A stretch of 64,000 nt of DNA from Streptomyces coeruleorubidus (GCF_028885415.1 NZ_CP118527.1:2108001-2172000); one strand, 5' to 3'. Counted from the first letter of the stretch, positions 8,794 to 18,527 are shown. The notes: a model not told the origin generated them from the letters alone. Translations and numbers: made by a program.

Positions 8794-9431
8794 CCGTCGT
8801 CTCCCTGCGCCACGCGCGCGTGCGCTACGGCCCGCTGGAGGCCCTGCACGGCGTCACCCTCGCCGCCCCGGGCCCGGGTCTGACCGTGCTGCTGGGCCGC
8901 AACGGCTCCGGCCGCAGCACCGCCCTGCGCGCCCTGGCCGGAACGGTGCCCCTGTCGGGCGGCGCCGTGGTGTGGGACGGCGCCGACGTGACCCGCGTAC
9001 CGGCGTACGAGCGGGCCCGGCGCGGGCTGTGCCTGGTGCCGGAGCGGCAAGCCGTGTTCGGCTCGCTCACCGTGCGCGAGAACCTCGAACTCGCCGCCCC
9101 GGACCACGGCCCGGCCCTCGACGCCTATCCGCAGCTGCGCCCCCTGCTGGAGCGGCGGGCCGGCACCCTCTCCGGCGGGGAGCAGCGCATGCTCGCCCTG
9201 TCCCGGGCGCTGCTGGCACGCGCGCGCGTGGTGCTCGTCGACGAGCCGGCCCAGGGCATGTCGTCCTCGGTCGCGGCCCGCACCTACGGGCTGCTGAGCG
9301 CGCTCGACGCGTGCGTGGTGGTCGCCGAGCAGCGTCTGCCGCCCGCCCTGCGGGACCGGCCGGTCCTGGTGTACGAACTGCGCCGCGGGGCCGTCGTGTT
9401 CGCCGGGGAGGCGAGCGAGCTCGGACAGTGA
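8790..9431 (+). CDS. Branched-chain amino acid type ABC ATPase, LivF-like
   Basis: The 213-residue second ATPase of the importer overlaps LivG by four bases (ATGA). It has the signature LSGGEQRMLALSRAL, Walker B VVLVDEPAQGM and the short C-terminus of LivF. Its Walker A reads GRNGSGRS, with arginine (Arg42) in place of the catalytic lysine, and the protein is about 20 residues shorter than usual. ABC ATPases without this lysine usually have a weakened site. The LivG site keeps its lysine, so the pair could be asymmetric. Partners are the fused permease upstream and the binding lipoprotein on the other strand. Confidence 0.85.
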   Translation: MTVVSLRHARVRYGPLEALHGVTLAAPGPGLTVLLGRNGSGRSTALRALAGTVPLSGGAVVWDGADVTRVPAYERARRGLCLVPERQAVFGSLTVRENLELAAPDHGPALDAYPQLRPLLERRAGTLSGGEQRMLALSRALLARARVVLVDEPAQGMSSSVAARTYGLLSALDACVVVAEQRLPPALRDRPVLVYELRRGAVVFAGEASELGQ

Positions 9432-9447
9432 GCCTCAGACACGCCGA

Positions 9448-9475
9448 GGCCCCGTCCGGCCGGCCGGACGGGGCC
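9448..9475. terminator. Bidirectional terminator between livF and the Rpf-like gene
   Basis: A perfect 14-bp palindrome (28 bases) lies 17 bases after the livF stop and 25 bases after the stop of the convergent gene. It probably ends both transcripts. Confidence 0.75.
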
Positions 9476-9500
9476 CGCGTGTCCCGGCGAGGGGGAGAGG

Positions 9501-10687
<1,187 letters not shown>

Positions 10688-11470
10688 GTGCCGCGCATGC
10701 TCGACGTCAGCGACGAGGTACGCGCCGAGATCGGCGACGAAGAAGCCGACCGCCTGCTCGCCGGAGAGACCGCCCCGGGCAGTTACGACTGCACGTCCTG
10801 CCGCACTCCGGGCGACTCCGAGCAGGAGCGCACCAGCACCGTCCTGTTCATCGGGGACGAGACCGCCGTCCTCGCCTTCGCCCACGCCGGCTGCCTGCCC
10901 TCGCAGGTCGTCCAGGTCACCGAGGAACAGCTCCGGGGCGCTGTGAAGTCCATCACCGGCGACACCGTCGACCTGGAGCCCGACAAGGTGGTGCCCGAGC
11001 AGGCGATGCTCGGCGTGACCAGCGGGCTCGTGCTGATCGCCGGGGAGCTGCACCCGGCCCTGGTGGTGGAGCCGACGGCGCCCATCGTCCGGCCCGGCAC
11101 CACGGGCTCCGGCGACGACTTCCTGCCGCTGCTCATCGAGCAGGGCTTCATGCCGCTGACCGAGCTGTCCGCCGTACCGCCCGTGCTGCACGGCTGGTCC
11201 GTACTGCTCGCCGTGGGCCGGCTGCACGCGGTGCTCCAGCCGGGCAACAACGGCGGCCAGCCGGTGGCCTGGTGGCAGGCGCACCAGCCGCTCCAGGTCA
11301 GCGAGGGCTGGCGCGCGGCCGCCAACAAGCACCAGCAGGTGGTGATGTTCGCCGCGCCGGTCGGCTCGATCGGCCGCCAGCCGCGCGAGGACCTGCTGCG
11401 GGACGCGCTGGACAAGGCGGCGGCGACCGGAAAGCTGGTCGCCGCGGTGCTGCCGCTGGCCGGCACCTGA
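10688..11470 (+). CDS. Conserved Streptomyces protein of unknown function
   Basis: The GTG at 10688 follows GAGGGAG by six bases, giving 260 residues; the longer frame upstream lacks coding bias. The protein is soluble and acidic. It has an early CTSCRTPGD segment (a CxxC that may bind metal) and alternating hydrophobic strands ending in an alanine-rich helix. No catalytic motif is apparent. It stands alone, divergent from the Rpf-like gene and with its own downstream spacer. I recall similar proteins as conserved hypotheticals in Streptomyces and can offer no function. Confidence 0.75.
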   Translation: MPRMLDVSDEVRAEIGDEEADRLLAGETAPGSYDCTSCRTPGDSEQERTSTVLFIGDETAVLAFAHAGCLPSQVVQVTEEQLRGAVKSITGDTVDLEPDKVVPEQAMLGVTSGLVLIAGELHPALVVEPTAPIVRPGTTGSGDDFLPLLIEQGFMPLTELSAVPPVLHGWSVLLAVGRLHAVLQPGNNGGQPVAWWQAHQPLQVSEGWRAAANKHQQVVMFAAPVGSIGRQPREDLLRDALDKAAATGKLVAAVLPLAGT

Positions 11471-11555
11471 GCGGCACGTCACCCGCGCGGGCCGCGCCCC
11501 TGCGAAAGCCGTACCGGCCCCGCATCCCTTGACCCGCGGGGTCGTTTGGACATAC

Positions 11556-11945
11556 GTGCACGCATACGACGTTCCCCGCCGCCAGTCCTACTCGTCGATC
11601 CCCTCCGCACGCTCGGCTCAGGACTCCCAGAGCGGCCCATCGGCCACGCCGATCTACGACGCGCTCTACGCCGAGTACGTCAAGTCCTTCCGCGCACTTC
11701 CCGGCGACCGCAGCGGCGAGGAGAAATTCGGCTTCACCGCCTTCTGGAACATCCCGCACAGTACGGGCTCGTACAGCGGTTCGCACAGCAGCTCGTACAG
11801 TGCCTACAGCGCGGGTGCCCAGAGCGCCCGCCATGCTGCCGGACAGCAGCCGCAGTGGCAGCGCGTCGGGACCATCGGCTCGCACGACACGGGGATGCAC
11901 CACGTGCCGGCCGCACTGCCGCCGGGCCGGCGAAGCGGCGTCTGA
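11556..11945 (+). CDS. Small serine/tyrosine-rich Streptomyces protein of unknown function
   Basis: The frame encodes about 129 residues from the GTG at 11556. The middle is rich in Ser, Tyr, His and Gly (alternating S-x-S-Y-S pattern), and the N-terminal half has a helical stretch (YDALYAEYVKSFRALPG). A TTG at 11529 is also in frame, but TTGACC at 11529-11534 looks like a -35 box, and TACGTG 18 bases later could be its -10. The true start may therefore differ. No signal peptide or domain is recognised. A strong terminator follows immediately. Confidence 0.55.
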   Translation: MHAYDVPRRQSYSSIPSARSAQDSQSGPSATPIYDALYAEYVKSFRALPGDRSGEEKFGFTAFWNIPHSTGSYSGSHSSSYSAYSAGAQSARHAAGQQPQWQRVGTIGSHDTGMHHVPAALPPGRRSGV

Positions 11946-11955
11946 AGCGAGCACC

Positions 11956-12001
11956 GTACAGCGGAAGGGCGGCCCCTGCCGGGGCCGCCCTTCCGCTGTA
12001 C
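11956..12001. terminator. Very strong bidirectional terminator
   Basis: A perfect 21-bp stem with a 4-base TGCC loop lies between two convergent genes. It ends four bases before the der stop and eleven after the upstream plus-strand stop. Confidence 0.85.
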
Positions 12002-12004
12002 CTG

Positions 12005-13501
12005 CTACTTCTTCTTCGCGCCGCGCTTCTCGCGCACCCGCACCGAGATGTGGATCGGCGTCCCCTCGAAGCCGAACTCCTCGCGCAGGCGGCGCTCGAT
12101 GAAGCGCCGGTAGCCCGCCTCGATGAAGCCGGAGGCGAACAGCACGAACCGCGGCGGCTTGGTGCCCGCCTGCGTGCCGAACAGGATGCGCGGCTGCTTG
12201 CCGCCCCGGACCGGGTGCGGATGGGCGGCGACCAGCTCGCCGAGGAACGCGTTCAGCCTGCCGGTCGGGACCCGGGTCTCCCAGCCCGCCAGGGCCGTCT
12301 CGATCGCGGGGACCAGCTTCTCCATGTGACGGCCGGTACGCGCCGAGACGTTGACGCGCGGGGCCCACGCCACCTGGCCCAGCTCGGTCTCGATCTCCCG
12401 CTCCAGGTAGTAGCGGCGCTCCTCGTCGAGGGTGTCCCACTTGTTGAAGGCGAGGACGATCGCACGGCCCGCCTCGACCGCCATGGTGACGATCCGCTGG
12501 TCCTGCACCGAGATGGACTCGGAGGCGTCGATGAGGATGACCGCGACCTCCGCCTTCTCGACGGCGGCGGCGGTGCGCAGCGAGGCGTAGTAGTCGGCAC
12601 CCTGCTGGAGGTGGACGCGCTTGCGGATGCCCGCCGTGTCGACGAACTTCCAGGTGACGCCGCCCAGTTCGATCAGCTCGTCGACCGGGTCACGGGTGGT
12701 GCCCGCCTGCTCGTTGACGACGACGCGCTCCTCGCCCGCCACCTTGTTCAGCAGCGAGGACTTGCCGACGTTCGGGCGGCCGATCAGGGCGATGCGGCGC
12801 GGCCCGCCGATGCCGCCCCCGCCGAACGTCTCGCGCGGCGCCTCCGGCAGCACCTCCAGGACCTGGTCGAGCATGTCGCCGGTGCCCCGGCCGTGCAGCG
12901 CCGAGACCGGGTACGGCTCCCCCAGGCCCAGCGACCACAGGTAGGCCGCGTCGGCCTCGCCGCTCGGGCCGTCCACCTTGTTGGCGCACAGCACGACCGG
13001 CTTGCCGGACTTGCGCAGCAGCCGGACGACGGCCTCGTCGGTGTCGGTGGCGCCGACCTTGGCGTCGACGACGAAGACCACCGCGTCGGCCGCGTCGATG
13101 GCGTACTCGGCCTGGGCGGCCACGGAGGCGTCGATGCCGAGGACGTCCTGCTCCCAGCCGCCGGTGTCGACGACCTTGAAGCGGCGGCCCGCCCACTCGG
13201 CCTCGTACGTCACCCGGTCGCGGGTGACGCCGGGCTTGTCCTCGACGACGGCCTCGCGGCGGCCGATGATGCGGTTCACCAGGGTCGACTTGCCGACGTT
13301 GGGGCGGCCGACCACGGCGAGGACGGGCAGCGGGCCGTGCCCGGCCGCCTCGATCGCGCCCTCGACGTCCTCGAGGTCGAAGCCCTCCTCCACGGCGAGC
13401 TCCATGAACTCCGCGAACTCGGCGTCGCCGAGCGCCCCGTGGTCGTGCTCGTGCGCGCCTTCGTACGCGTCCGAGCCGTCGGGCTGGATCTGGTCGTTCA
13501 T
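12005..13501 (-). CDS. der: Ribosome assembly GTPase Der (EngA)
   Basis: The 498-residue double GTPase acts in 50S subunit maturation. Two G domains each carry GRPNVGKS (first lysine at residue 71), the DTGG/DTAG switch II motifs, and NKVD/NKWD guanine specificity motifs. A KH-like C-terminal domain ends in the basic tail RGAKKK. There is an N-terminal acidic extension of about 55 residues, with a His-rich patch, that E. coli Der lacks. Its start is preceded by GAGG. It is the last gene of a cmk-plsC-der run on the minus strand and ends at a strong terminator. Confidence 0.96.
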   Translation of the reverse strand: MNDQIQPDGSDAYEGAHEHDHGALGDAEFAEFMELAVEEGFDLEDVEGAIEAAGHGPLPVLAVVGRPNVGKSTLVNRIIGRREAVVEDKPGVTRDRVTYEAEWAGRRFKVVDTGGWEQDVLGIDASVAAQAEYAIDAADAVVFVVDAKVGATDTDEAVVRLLRKSGKPVVLCANKVDGPSGEADAAYLWSLGLGEPYPVSALHGRGTGDMLDQVLEVLPEAPRETFGGGGIGGPRRIALIGRPNVGKSSLLNKVAGEERVVVNEQAGTTRDPVDELIELGGVTWKFVDTAGIRKRVHLQQGADYYASLRTAAAVEKAEVAVILIDASESISVQDQRIVTMAVEAGRAIVLAFNKWDTLDEERRYYLEREIETELGQVAWAPRVNVSARTGRHMEKLVPAIETALAGWETRVPTGRLNAFLGELVAAHPHPVRGGKQPRILFGTQAGTKPPRFVLFASGFIEAGYRRFIERRLREEFGFEGTPIHISVRVREKRGAKKK

Positions 13502-13581
13502 GAAGTCCGTACCTCGTCGTTCATCGTGGTGGTCGGTGGAGTACCCGCTGTCCCGCGGGCTGATCCACTACTCAGTGTTGC

Positions 13582-14169
13582 CTAGCGCCCGGTGAGGCGC
13601 CTGGCGTTTTCCAGGTGGGCGGCGAGCTGCTTCTGGATGCGCCCGGTCGCCTCGTCCAGCGCCGTGCGCGTACGGCGCCCGCTGCCGTCGCCCGCCTCGA
13701 AGGGCTCCCCGAAGACGACGTCGACGCGGGACCGCAGCGGAGGCAGCCCCTGTATCAACCGTCCCCGCTTCTCGGAACTTCCCAGCACGGCGACCGGCAC
13801 GATCGGGGCGCCGCTGCGCACCGCGAAGTACGCGAGCCCGGCGCGCAGCGAGGCGAAGTCGCCCTCGCCCCGGGTGCCCTCCGGGAAGATGCCGAGCACG
13901 CCGCCGTTCTCCAGCACACCGAGCGCCCGGGTGATCGCCGTGCGGTCGGTGGTGTCGCGGTCCACCTTGAGCTGGCCGATGCCGGTCAGGAACGGGTCGA
14001 GCGGGCCGATGAACGCCTCCTTCTTGATCAGGAAGTGCGTCGGCCGGGGCGCCACGCCCATGACCATCGGGCCGTCGATGACGTGGGAGTGGTTGACGGC
14101 GAGGATCACCGGGCCGGTCGTGGGCACCCGCCAGGCGCCGAGCACGCGCGGCTTCCACAGCCCGTACAT
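13582..14169 (-). CDS. 1-acyl-glycerol-3-phosphate acyltransferase (PlsC-like)
   Basis: Membrane-associated acyltransferase that transfers an acyl chain to a lysophospholipid. The HX4D motif appears as NHSHVIDGP, the glycerophosphate-binding motif as FPEGTRGEGDF, and the later IVPVAV strand is also typical. From the ATG at 14169 it is 195 residues, somewhat short. Upstream in the same frame the DNA still reads like family sequence (RGADVGRRIGVGL) but there is no start with a binding site. A GTG that overlaps the cmk stop (14230) would supply one if a single base were removed from the G5 run at 14211-14215. The gene lies between cmk and der. Confidence 0.85.
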   Translation of the reverse strand: MYGLWKPRVLGAWRVPTTGPVILAVNHSHVIDGPMVMGVAPRPTHFLIKKEAFIGPLDPFLTGIGQLKVDRDTTDRTAITRALGVLENGGVLGIFPEGTRGEGDFASLRAGLAYFAVRSGAPIVPVAVLGSSEKRGRLIQGLPPLRSRVDVVFGEPFEAGDGSGRRTRTALDEATGRIQKQLAAHLENARRLTGR

Positions 14170-14226
14170 CAGGCCGACGCCGATGCGCCGCCCGACGTCG
14201 GCGCCCCGCAGGGGGCAGCTGGTCGG

Positions 14227-14907
14227 TCACTTCCCGGCCCGCTTCTCCTCGACGAGGGTGACGACGCACTCGATGACCTGGGCCAGCGTGAGTTCGGTGG
14301 TGTCCACCTCGACCGCGTCGTCCGCCTTGGCGAGCGGCGAGGTCTTGCGGCTGGAGTCGGCCGCGTCCCGCTTGATCAGGGCCTCGCGGGTGGAGTGCAC
14401 GTCGGCGCCCTTCAGCTCGCCGCTGCGGCGGGCGGCACGCGCCTCCGGGGAGGCGGTGAGGAAGATCTTCAGATCGGCGTCCGGCAGCACGGTCGTGCCG
14501 ATGTCACGGCCCTCGACCACGATGCCGCTCTGCGCGGAGGCCGCGATCGAGCGCTGCAGTTCGGTGATCCGTGCGCGCACCTCGGGCACCGCGCTGACCG
14601 CGCTGACCTTGGAGGAGACCTCCTGGGTGCGGATCGGGGCGGACACGTCGACGCCGTCGACGGTGATGGTGGGGCCCTCGGGGTCGGTGCCGGAGACGAT
14701 CTCGGGCTTGCCGGCCGCGGCGGCGATCGCGGCGGGGTCGTCGATGTCGATGCCGTTGTTCACCATCCACCAGGTGATCGCCCGGTACTGGGCGCCGGTG
14801 TCCAGGTAGCTCAGGCCTAGCTGCGCCGCCACGGCCTTCGACGTGCTCGACTTGCCGGTGCCGGCGGGGCCGTCGATGGCGACAATCACTGGCGTGACGC
14901 TTTCCAC
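14227..14907 (-). CDS. cmk: Cytidylate kinase
   Basis: The 226-residue enzyme phosphorylates CMP and dCMP using ATP. The P-loop GPAGTGKSSTSKAVA is at residues 13-27. The family segments SYLDTGAQYRAITW (the substrate-side TGAxYR motif), EGRDIGTTVLPDADLKIFLTA and the lid-region arginines are all present. It starts at a GTG with GGAAGG about nine bases upstream. The stop overlaps a GTG by GTGA, the usual sign of translational coupling to plsC. Together with der downstream this is the conserved actinobacterial cmk-plsC-der arrangement. Confidence 0.95.
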   Translation of the reverse strand: MESVTPVIVAIDGPAGTGKSSTSKAVAAQLGLSYLDTGAQYRAITWWMVNNGIDIDDPAAIAAAAGKPEIVSGTDPEGPTITVDGVDVSAPIRTQEVSSKVSAVSAVPEVRARITELQRSIAASAQSGIVVEGRDIGTTVLPDADLKIFLTASPEARAARRSGELKGADVHSTREALIKRDAADSSRKTSPLAKADDAVEVDTTELTLAQVIECVVTLVEEKRAGK

Positions 14908-15024
14908 AGTGGGGGACCTTCCTGAACCGGGCTGGCGGGGGTGAGGGCGCGACGGCCCCGCACAAGGTTACTGGGTGCGGGTCACTCGTCCGGCCGCGCG
15001 TCGGTCAGCCACATCCAGCATGCA

Positions 15025-16110
15025 CTACTGCCGGATCGCCCAGCCCCGGTCCCGCAGCGCGGCACTCAGCACGGGTGCCGCCTTCGGCTCCACCATCAGC
15101 TGCACCAGACCGGCCTGCTGCCCGGTCGCGTGCTCGATGCGCACGTCCTCGATGTTGATCCCGGCCCTGCCCGCGTCCGCGAAGATCCGGGCCAGCTGTC
15201 CCGGCTGGTCGTCGATGAGCACGGCCACGACCTCGTAGGCACGCGGAGCGGATCCGTGCTTGCCGGGGACGCGGATCTGGCCGGCGTTGCCGCGGCGCAG
15301 GACGTCCTCGATACCGGTGGTGCCGTCACGGCGCTTGTCCTCGTCGGAGGACTGCAGGGCGCGCAGGGCCCGCACGGTCTCCTCCAGGTCGGCGGCGACG
15401 TCCGTGAGCAGGTCGGCGACCGGTCCGGGGTTCGCGGAGAGGATGTCGATCCACATGCCGGGATCGGAGGCGGCGATCCGGGTCACATCCCGGATGCCCT
15501 GCCCGCACAGCCGTACGGCGGCCTCCTCGGCGTGCTCCAGGCGCGCGGCGACCAGGCTGGAGACCAGGTGGGGCATGTGGGAGACGAGGGCGACGGCACG
15601 GTCGTGGGCGTCGGCGTCCATCACGACCGGCACGGCACGGCAGTGCGAGACCAGCTCCAGGGCGAGGTTCAGCACCTCGGTGTCGGTGTCCCGGGTCGGG
15701 GTCAGCACCCAGGGGCGGCCCTCGAAGAGGTCGCCGGTGGCGGCGAGCGGGCCGGACTTCTCGCGGCCCGACATGGGGTGCGTGCCGAGGTACGCCGTCA
15801 GGTCGAGGCCGCGTGCCTCCAGCTCGCGGCGCGGCCCGCCCTTGACGCTGGCGACGTCGAGGTAGCCGCGCGCCACACCGCGGCCCATGGCGTCGGCGAG
15901 TACGTCGGCCACGTGCGCGGGCGGGGCGGCGACGATCGCGAGGTCGACGGGCCCGTCCGGCGCCTCGTCCGTGCCGGCGCCGAGCGCGGCCGCCGTGCGT
16001 GCCTGCTCGGGGTCGTGGTCGGCGAGGTGCACGGTGACGCCCCGCTGGGACAGGGCCAGGGCGGCGGACGTGCCGATCAGCCCGGTTCCGATGACGAGTG
16101 CGGTCCTCAC
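15025..16110 (-). CDS. tyrA: Prephenate dehydrogenase
   Basis: The 361-residue NAD(P)-dependent enzyme makes 4-hydroxyphenylpyruvate on the way to tyrosine. The N-terminal Rossmann motif is VIGTGLIGTSAALAL. The catalytic region contains GTHPMSGREKSGP (histidine and arginine typical of TyrA). A C-terminal ACT domain (about residues 285-355, VAVLIDDQPGQLARIFADAG) would bind an amino acid for feedback control. I chose the GTG at 16110 because its GTGA overlaps the stop of aroH; the longer frame has no homology. Chorismate mutase and dehydrogenase together form the tyrosine branch. Confidence 0.93.
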   Translation of the reverse strand: MRTALVIGTGLIGTSAALALSQRGVTVHLADHDPEQARTAAALGAGTDEAPDGPVDLAIVAAPPAHVADVLADAMGRGVARGYLDVASVKGGPRRELEARGLDLTAYLGTHPMSGREKSGPLAATGDLFEGRPWVLTPTRDTDTEVLNLALELVSHCRAVPVVMDADAHDRAVALVSHMPHLVSSLVAARLEHAEEAAVRLCGQGIRDVTRIAASDPGMWIDILSANPGPVADLLTDVAADLEETVRALRALQSSDEDKRRDGTTGIEDVLRRGNAGQIRVPGKHGSAPRAYEVVAVLIDDQPGQLARIFADAGRAGINIEDVRIEHATGQQAGLVQLMVEPKAAPVLSAALRDRGWAIRQ

Positions 16111-16469
16111 TGGGCAATGTCCTTGCGCAGGGCGCCCGCGGCGCCGAGGTAGACGTGCGCGATGTCGGCACGGGGCTTGTCGGACTCGATGTGTGCGAGA
16201 ACGCGGACGACACGCGGCATGGCGCCCTCGATGTCGAGTTCCTGGGCGCAGATCAGCGGGACGTCGACGATGCCGAGCTTGCGGGCGGCGGCCGCCGGGA
16301 AGTCGCTGTGCAGGTCGGGCGTGGCCGTGAACCAGACGCTGATCAGGTCCTCGGCGGTGAGGTCGTTGCGCTCCAGGATGGCCGTGAGCAGGGCTCCGAC
16401 CTGCTCGTCCATGTGCCCGGCCTCGTCCCGTTCGAGTTGGACGGCGCCCCGGACCGCTCGTACCGCCAC
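16107..16469 (-). CDS. aroH: Chorismate mutase, AroH class
   Basis: The 120-residue protein is the trimeric monofunctional type that converts chorismate to prephenate. It shows the family core: RAVRGAVQLERDE at the N-terminus with the active-site arginine, TAEDLISVWFTATPDL, and the C-terminal RVLAHIESDKPRADIAHVYLGAA segment with the conserved arginine and tyrosine. An AAGGAG site precedes the ATG. The gene is translationally coupled to tyrA. Its leader contains three copies of a 10-bp repeat (see 16491-16520). Confidence 0.93.
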   Translation of the reverse strand: MAVRAVRGAVQLERDEAGHMDEQVGALLTAILERNDLTAEDLISVWFTATPDLHSDFPAAAARKLGIVDVPLICAQELDIEGAMPRVVRVLAHIESDKPRADIAHVYLGAAGALRKDIAQ

Positions 16470-16490
16470 GGCGTTGCTCCTTGCTGACGT

Positions 16491-16520
16491 GCGTGTCGCT
16501 GCGTGTCGCTCTGCGTGTCA
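16491..16520. repeat. Three tandem 10-bp repeats in the aroH leader
   Basis: GCGTGTCGCT occurs at 16491-16500 and 16501-16510. A partial third copy, GCGTGTCA, lies at 16513-16520. All lie 20 to 50 bases upstream of the aroH start codon, in the likely 5' leader or promoter. Confidence 0.8.
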
Positions 16521-16657
16521 AGCCTAGTCAGCCCGCGCGGCCGGGGTGCGCGGCGCCCATCCGATGAGACACCGGGCTTACCACTCCTTGGGTATTTTCG
16601 ATGCAAAGATTCATAGAATTCCGATTTATCCATCTTTGGCACCTTCGGAGTGACGAC

Positions 16658-17086
16658 ATGACCTACGAGACCACACGCCGCACGGTTCTCCTCGCGACGG
16701 GCGCGACGGGAGCGGCGGCACTCGTCGCGGCCTGCGGCGGGGGCGGCGACGACAACGGCTCGGCGTCGACGAGCTCACCCACCGGCCGGGAGGCGGCCGG
16801 TCAGGAGCTGGCCTCCACGGACGAGATCCCCGTCGGCGGCGGAAAGATCTTCAAGGAGGAAGAAATCGTGGTGACCCAGCCCGAGCAGGGCCGGTTCAAG
16901 GCCTTCTCGGCGATCTGCACCCACCAGCGCTGCACGGTGGCGTCCGTCTCCGACGGCACCATCAACTGCGTCTGTCACGGCAGCAAGTTCCGCATCGCCG
17001 ACGGCTCGGTGGCCCACGGCCCGGCGACGCGGCCGCTGCCCGCCGAGCAGATCACCGTGGAGGGAAACTCGGTTCGCCTCACGTGA
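16658..17086 (+). CDS. Rieske [2Fe-2S] lipoprotein
   Basis: The 142-residue protein has a twin arginine (Arg7-Arg8), a hydrophobic core and the lipobox LVAAC (Cys26), so it is probably Tat-exported and lipid-anchored. The cluster-binding boxes are CTHQRC (residues 87-92) and CVCHGSKF (104-111). Cys87, His89, Cys106 and His107 should be the ligands, and Cys92-Cys104 the bc1-type disulfide. No cytochrome b gene is adjacent, so its electron partner is unknown. A GGAG site lies eight bases before the ATG, and the upstream spacer is AT-rich. The RlaP gene begins only 22 bases downstream. Confidence 0.92.
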   Translation: MTYETTRRTVLLATGATGAAALVAACGGGGDDNGSASTSSPTGREAAGQELASTDEIPVGGGKIFKEEEIVVTQPEQGRFKAFSAICTHQRCTVASVSDGTINCVCHGSKFRIADGSVAHGPATRPLPAEQITVEGNSVRLT

Positions 17087-17108
17087 GGGCCCGCGTACGC
17101 TCCCGGGC

Positions 17109-17852
17109 ATGCAGCCCGAGGCCCTGGTACGCGACCACACGATCTACGCCTGTGTGATGGGTTCGCGCGCCTTCGGGCTGGCGACGGACGACAGCGACAC
17201 CGACCGCCGTGGCGTGTTCCTGGCTCCCACGCCTCTGTTCTGGCGCTTCGACAAGCCGCCGACGCACGTCGAGGGCCCTGCCGAGGAGCAGTTCAGCTGG
17301 GAGCTGGAACGCTTCTGCGAGCTGGCCCTGCGCGCCAACCCCAACATCCTGGAGTGCCTGCACTCCCCGCTCGTGGAGTACACCGACGACACCGGCCGCG
17401 AACTGCTCGCCCTGCGGGGGGCGTTCCTCTCCCGTCGGGTCCACGACACGTTCACGCGCTACGCATACGGCCAGCGCCGCAAGCTGGAAACCCACATCAG
17501 CAACCACGGCACCCCCCGCTGGAAGCACGCCATGCACCTGCTCCGCCTGCTGACCAGCGCCCGCGACCTGCTGCGCACCGGCACGCTCACGATCGACGTC
17601 GGCGACCAGCGGGAGCCCCTCCTCGCGGTGAAGCGCGGCGAGGTGTCCTGGCAGGAGGTCGAGACGCGGATGGCCCGTCTGGAGCGGGAGGCCGAGGAGG
17701 CCGTCCGCCGCAGCCCGCTCCCGGCCGCACCCGACCGGCGGCGCGTGGAGGACTTCCTCGCCCGCGCCCGCCGCGCCTCAGCCCTGCAGGCGGACCCGTA
17801 CGACGAGGTCGTGCAGGGCGTCATGGACGACCGGGGCCGACGGCAGGGCTGA
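17109..17852 (+). CDS. RlaP-type nucleotidyltransferase (DNA polymerase beta superfamily)
   Basis: The 247-residue protein has the minimal nucleotidyltransferase motif GSRAFGLATDDSDTDRRG (Gly18-Ser19, metal-binding Asp30 and Asp32) and then the helical RlaP region (LELALRANPNILECL-like, and RKLETHISNHG with K and H). RlaP enzymes were named from RNA repair gene clusters and are predicted to add nucleotides to RNA ends. The last 75 bases are antisense to the convergent paralogue, and both strands encode conserved-looking C-termini there. Its neighbour on the left is the Rieske gene. The exact substrate is unknown. Confidence 0.82.
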   Translation: MQPEALVRDHTIYACVMGSRAFGLATDDSDTDRRGVFLAPTPLFWRFDKPPTHVEGPAEEQFSWELERFCELALRANPNILECLHSPLVEYTDDTGRELLALRGAFLSRRVHDTFTRYAYGQRRKLETHISNHGTPRWKHAMHLLRLLTSARDLLRTGTLTIDVGDQREPLLAVKRGEVSWQEVETRMARLEREAEEAVRRSPLPAAPDRRRVEDFLARARRASALQADPYDEVVQGVMDDRGRRQG

Positions 17853-18527
17853 GGCCTGCTGTGCCTCGCCGAGCGCGCCCCGCAACCGCTCGACGTCCGA
17901 CCGCACGCGCGCGTGGTCGACCTCGGCCGACCCGTGTTCCCGCTCGGCCTTCGCCGCGATGAGGTCCGGCACGTAGGCGGGCGCGTCGATGTCGCCGAGC
18001 AGCGTCGGCAGATGCGCCTGCACCTCGCCACTGCGCATCAGGTGGATGCCGGTCAGCAGGACGCGGAAGGTGTAGAGCAGCGGCTTGAGCTCGCCGCTCT
18101 TCTCGAACAGCCGCCACTGCGTGGTCGCGAAGCCGCGGTAGTGGTGGGCGTGGTGACTGGTGAGGACGCCAGGAGCGAGCGCGACCAGCTCCTGGTGCGT
18201 GCTGGTCGTGTGCACGACGAGCGGCGAGAGCAGCTGTTCCAGCACGTAGCCGTTGCGGCGCAGCATCAGGCGTACGAACTTGCGCAGGTCGTGCGTGACG
18301 AGGTCCATCTCGACACCGTCCCGCTCCCACATCCGCGACCGGGTCTCCTCCGGCTCGCGCAGACCCACCAGATCAGCGGTCGGCAGCAGGTGCGCGCCTC
18401 GCAGGTCCACGTCCGAGTCGCGGGACGGGAAGCCGTAGAGGTGGGCGCCGGAGACGGTGGCGAACAGCACCGGGTCGGGCTGTTCGGCCACCACTGGCGT
18501 CAGGTCGATGTCCAGGACGTCGGTCAT
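17778..18527 (-). CDS. Second RlaP-type nucleotidyltransferase
   Basis: The 249-residue paralogue of the convergent gene has the motif SGAHLYGFPSRDSDVDLRG (Asp39 and Asp41). The usual Ser after the Gly is replaced by Ala28. The RlaP helical part follows, containing DLVTHDLRKFVRLMLRRNGYVLEQL and FRVLLTGIHLMRSGEV. The start lies three bases after the stop of the ADP-ribosylglycohydrolase gene, so the two are co-transcribed. Co-occurrence with an ADP-ribose-removing enzyme fits an RNA repair or nucleotide-modification role. The Ser-to-Ala change could alter nucleotide binding. Confidence 0.82.
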   Translation of the reverse strand: MTDVLDIDLTPVVAEQPDPVLFATVSGAHLYGFPSRDSDVDLRGAHLLPTADLVGLREPEETRSRMWERDGVEMDLVTHDLRKFVRLMLRRNGYVLEQLLSPLVVHTTSTHQELVALAPGVLTSHHAHHYRGFATTQWRLFEKSGELKPLLYTFRVLLTGIHLMRSGEVQAHLPTLLGDIDAPAYVPDLIAAKAEREHGSAEVDHARVRSDVERLRGALGEAQQASALPSAPVVHDALHDLVVRVRLQG

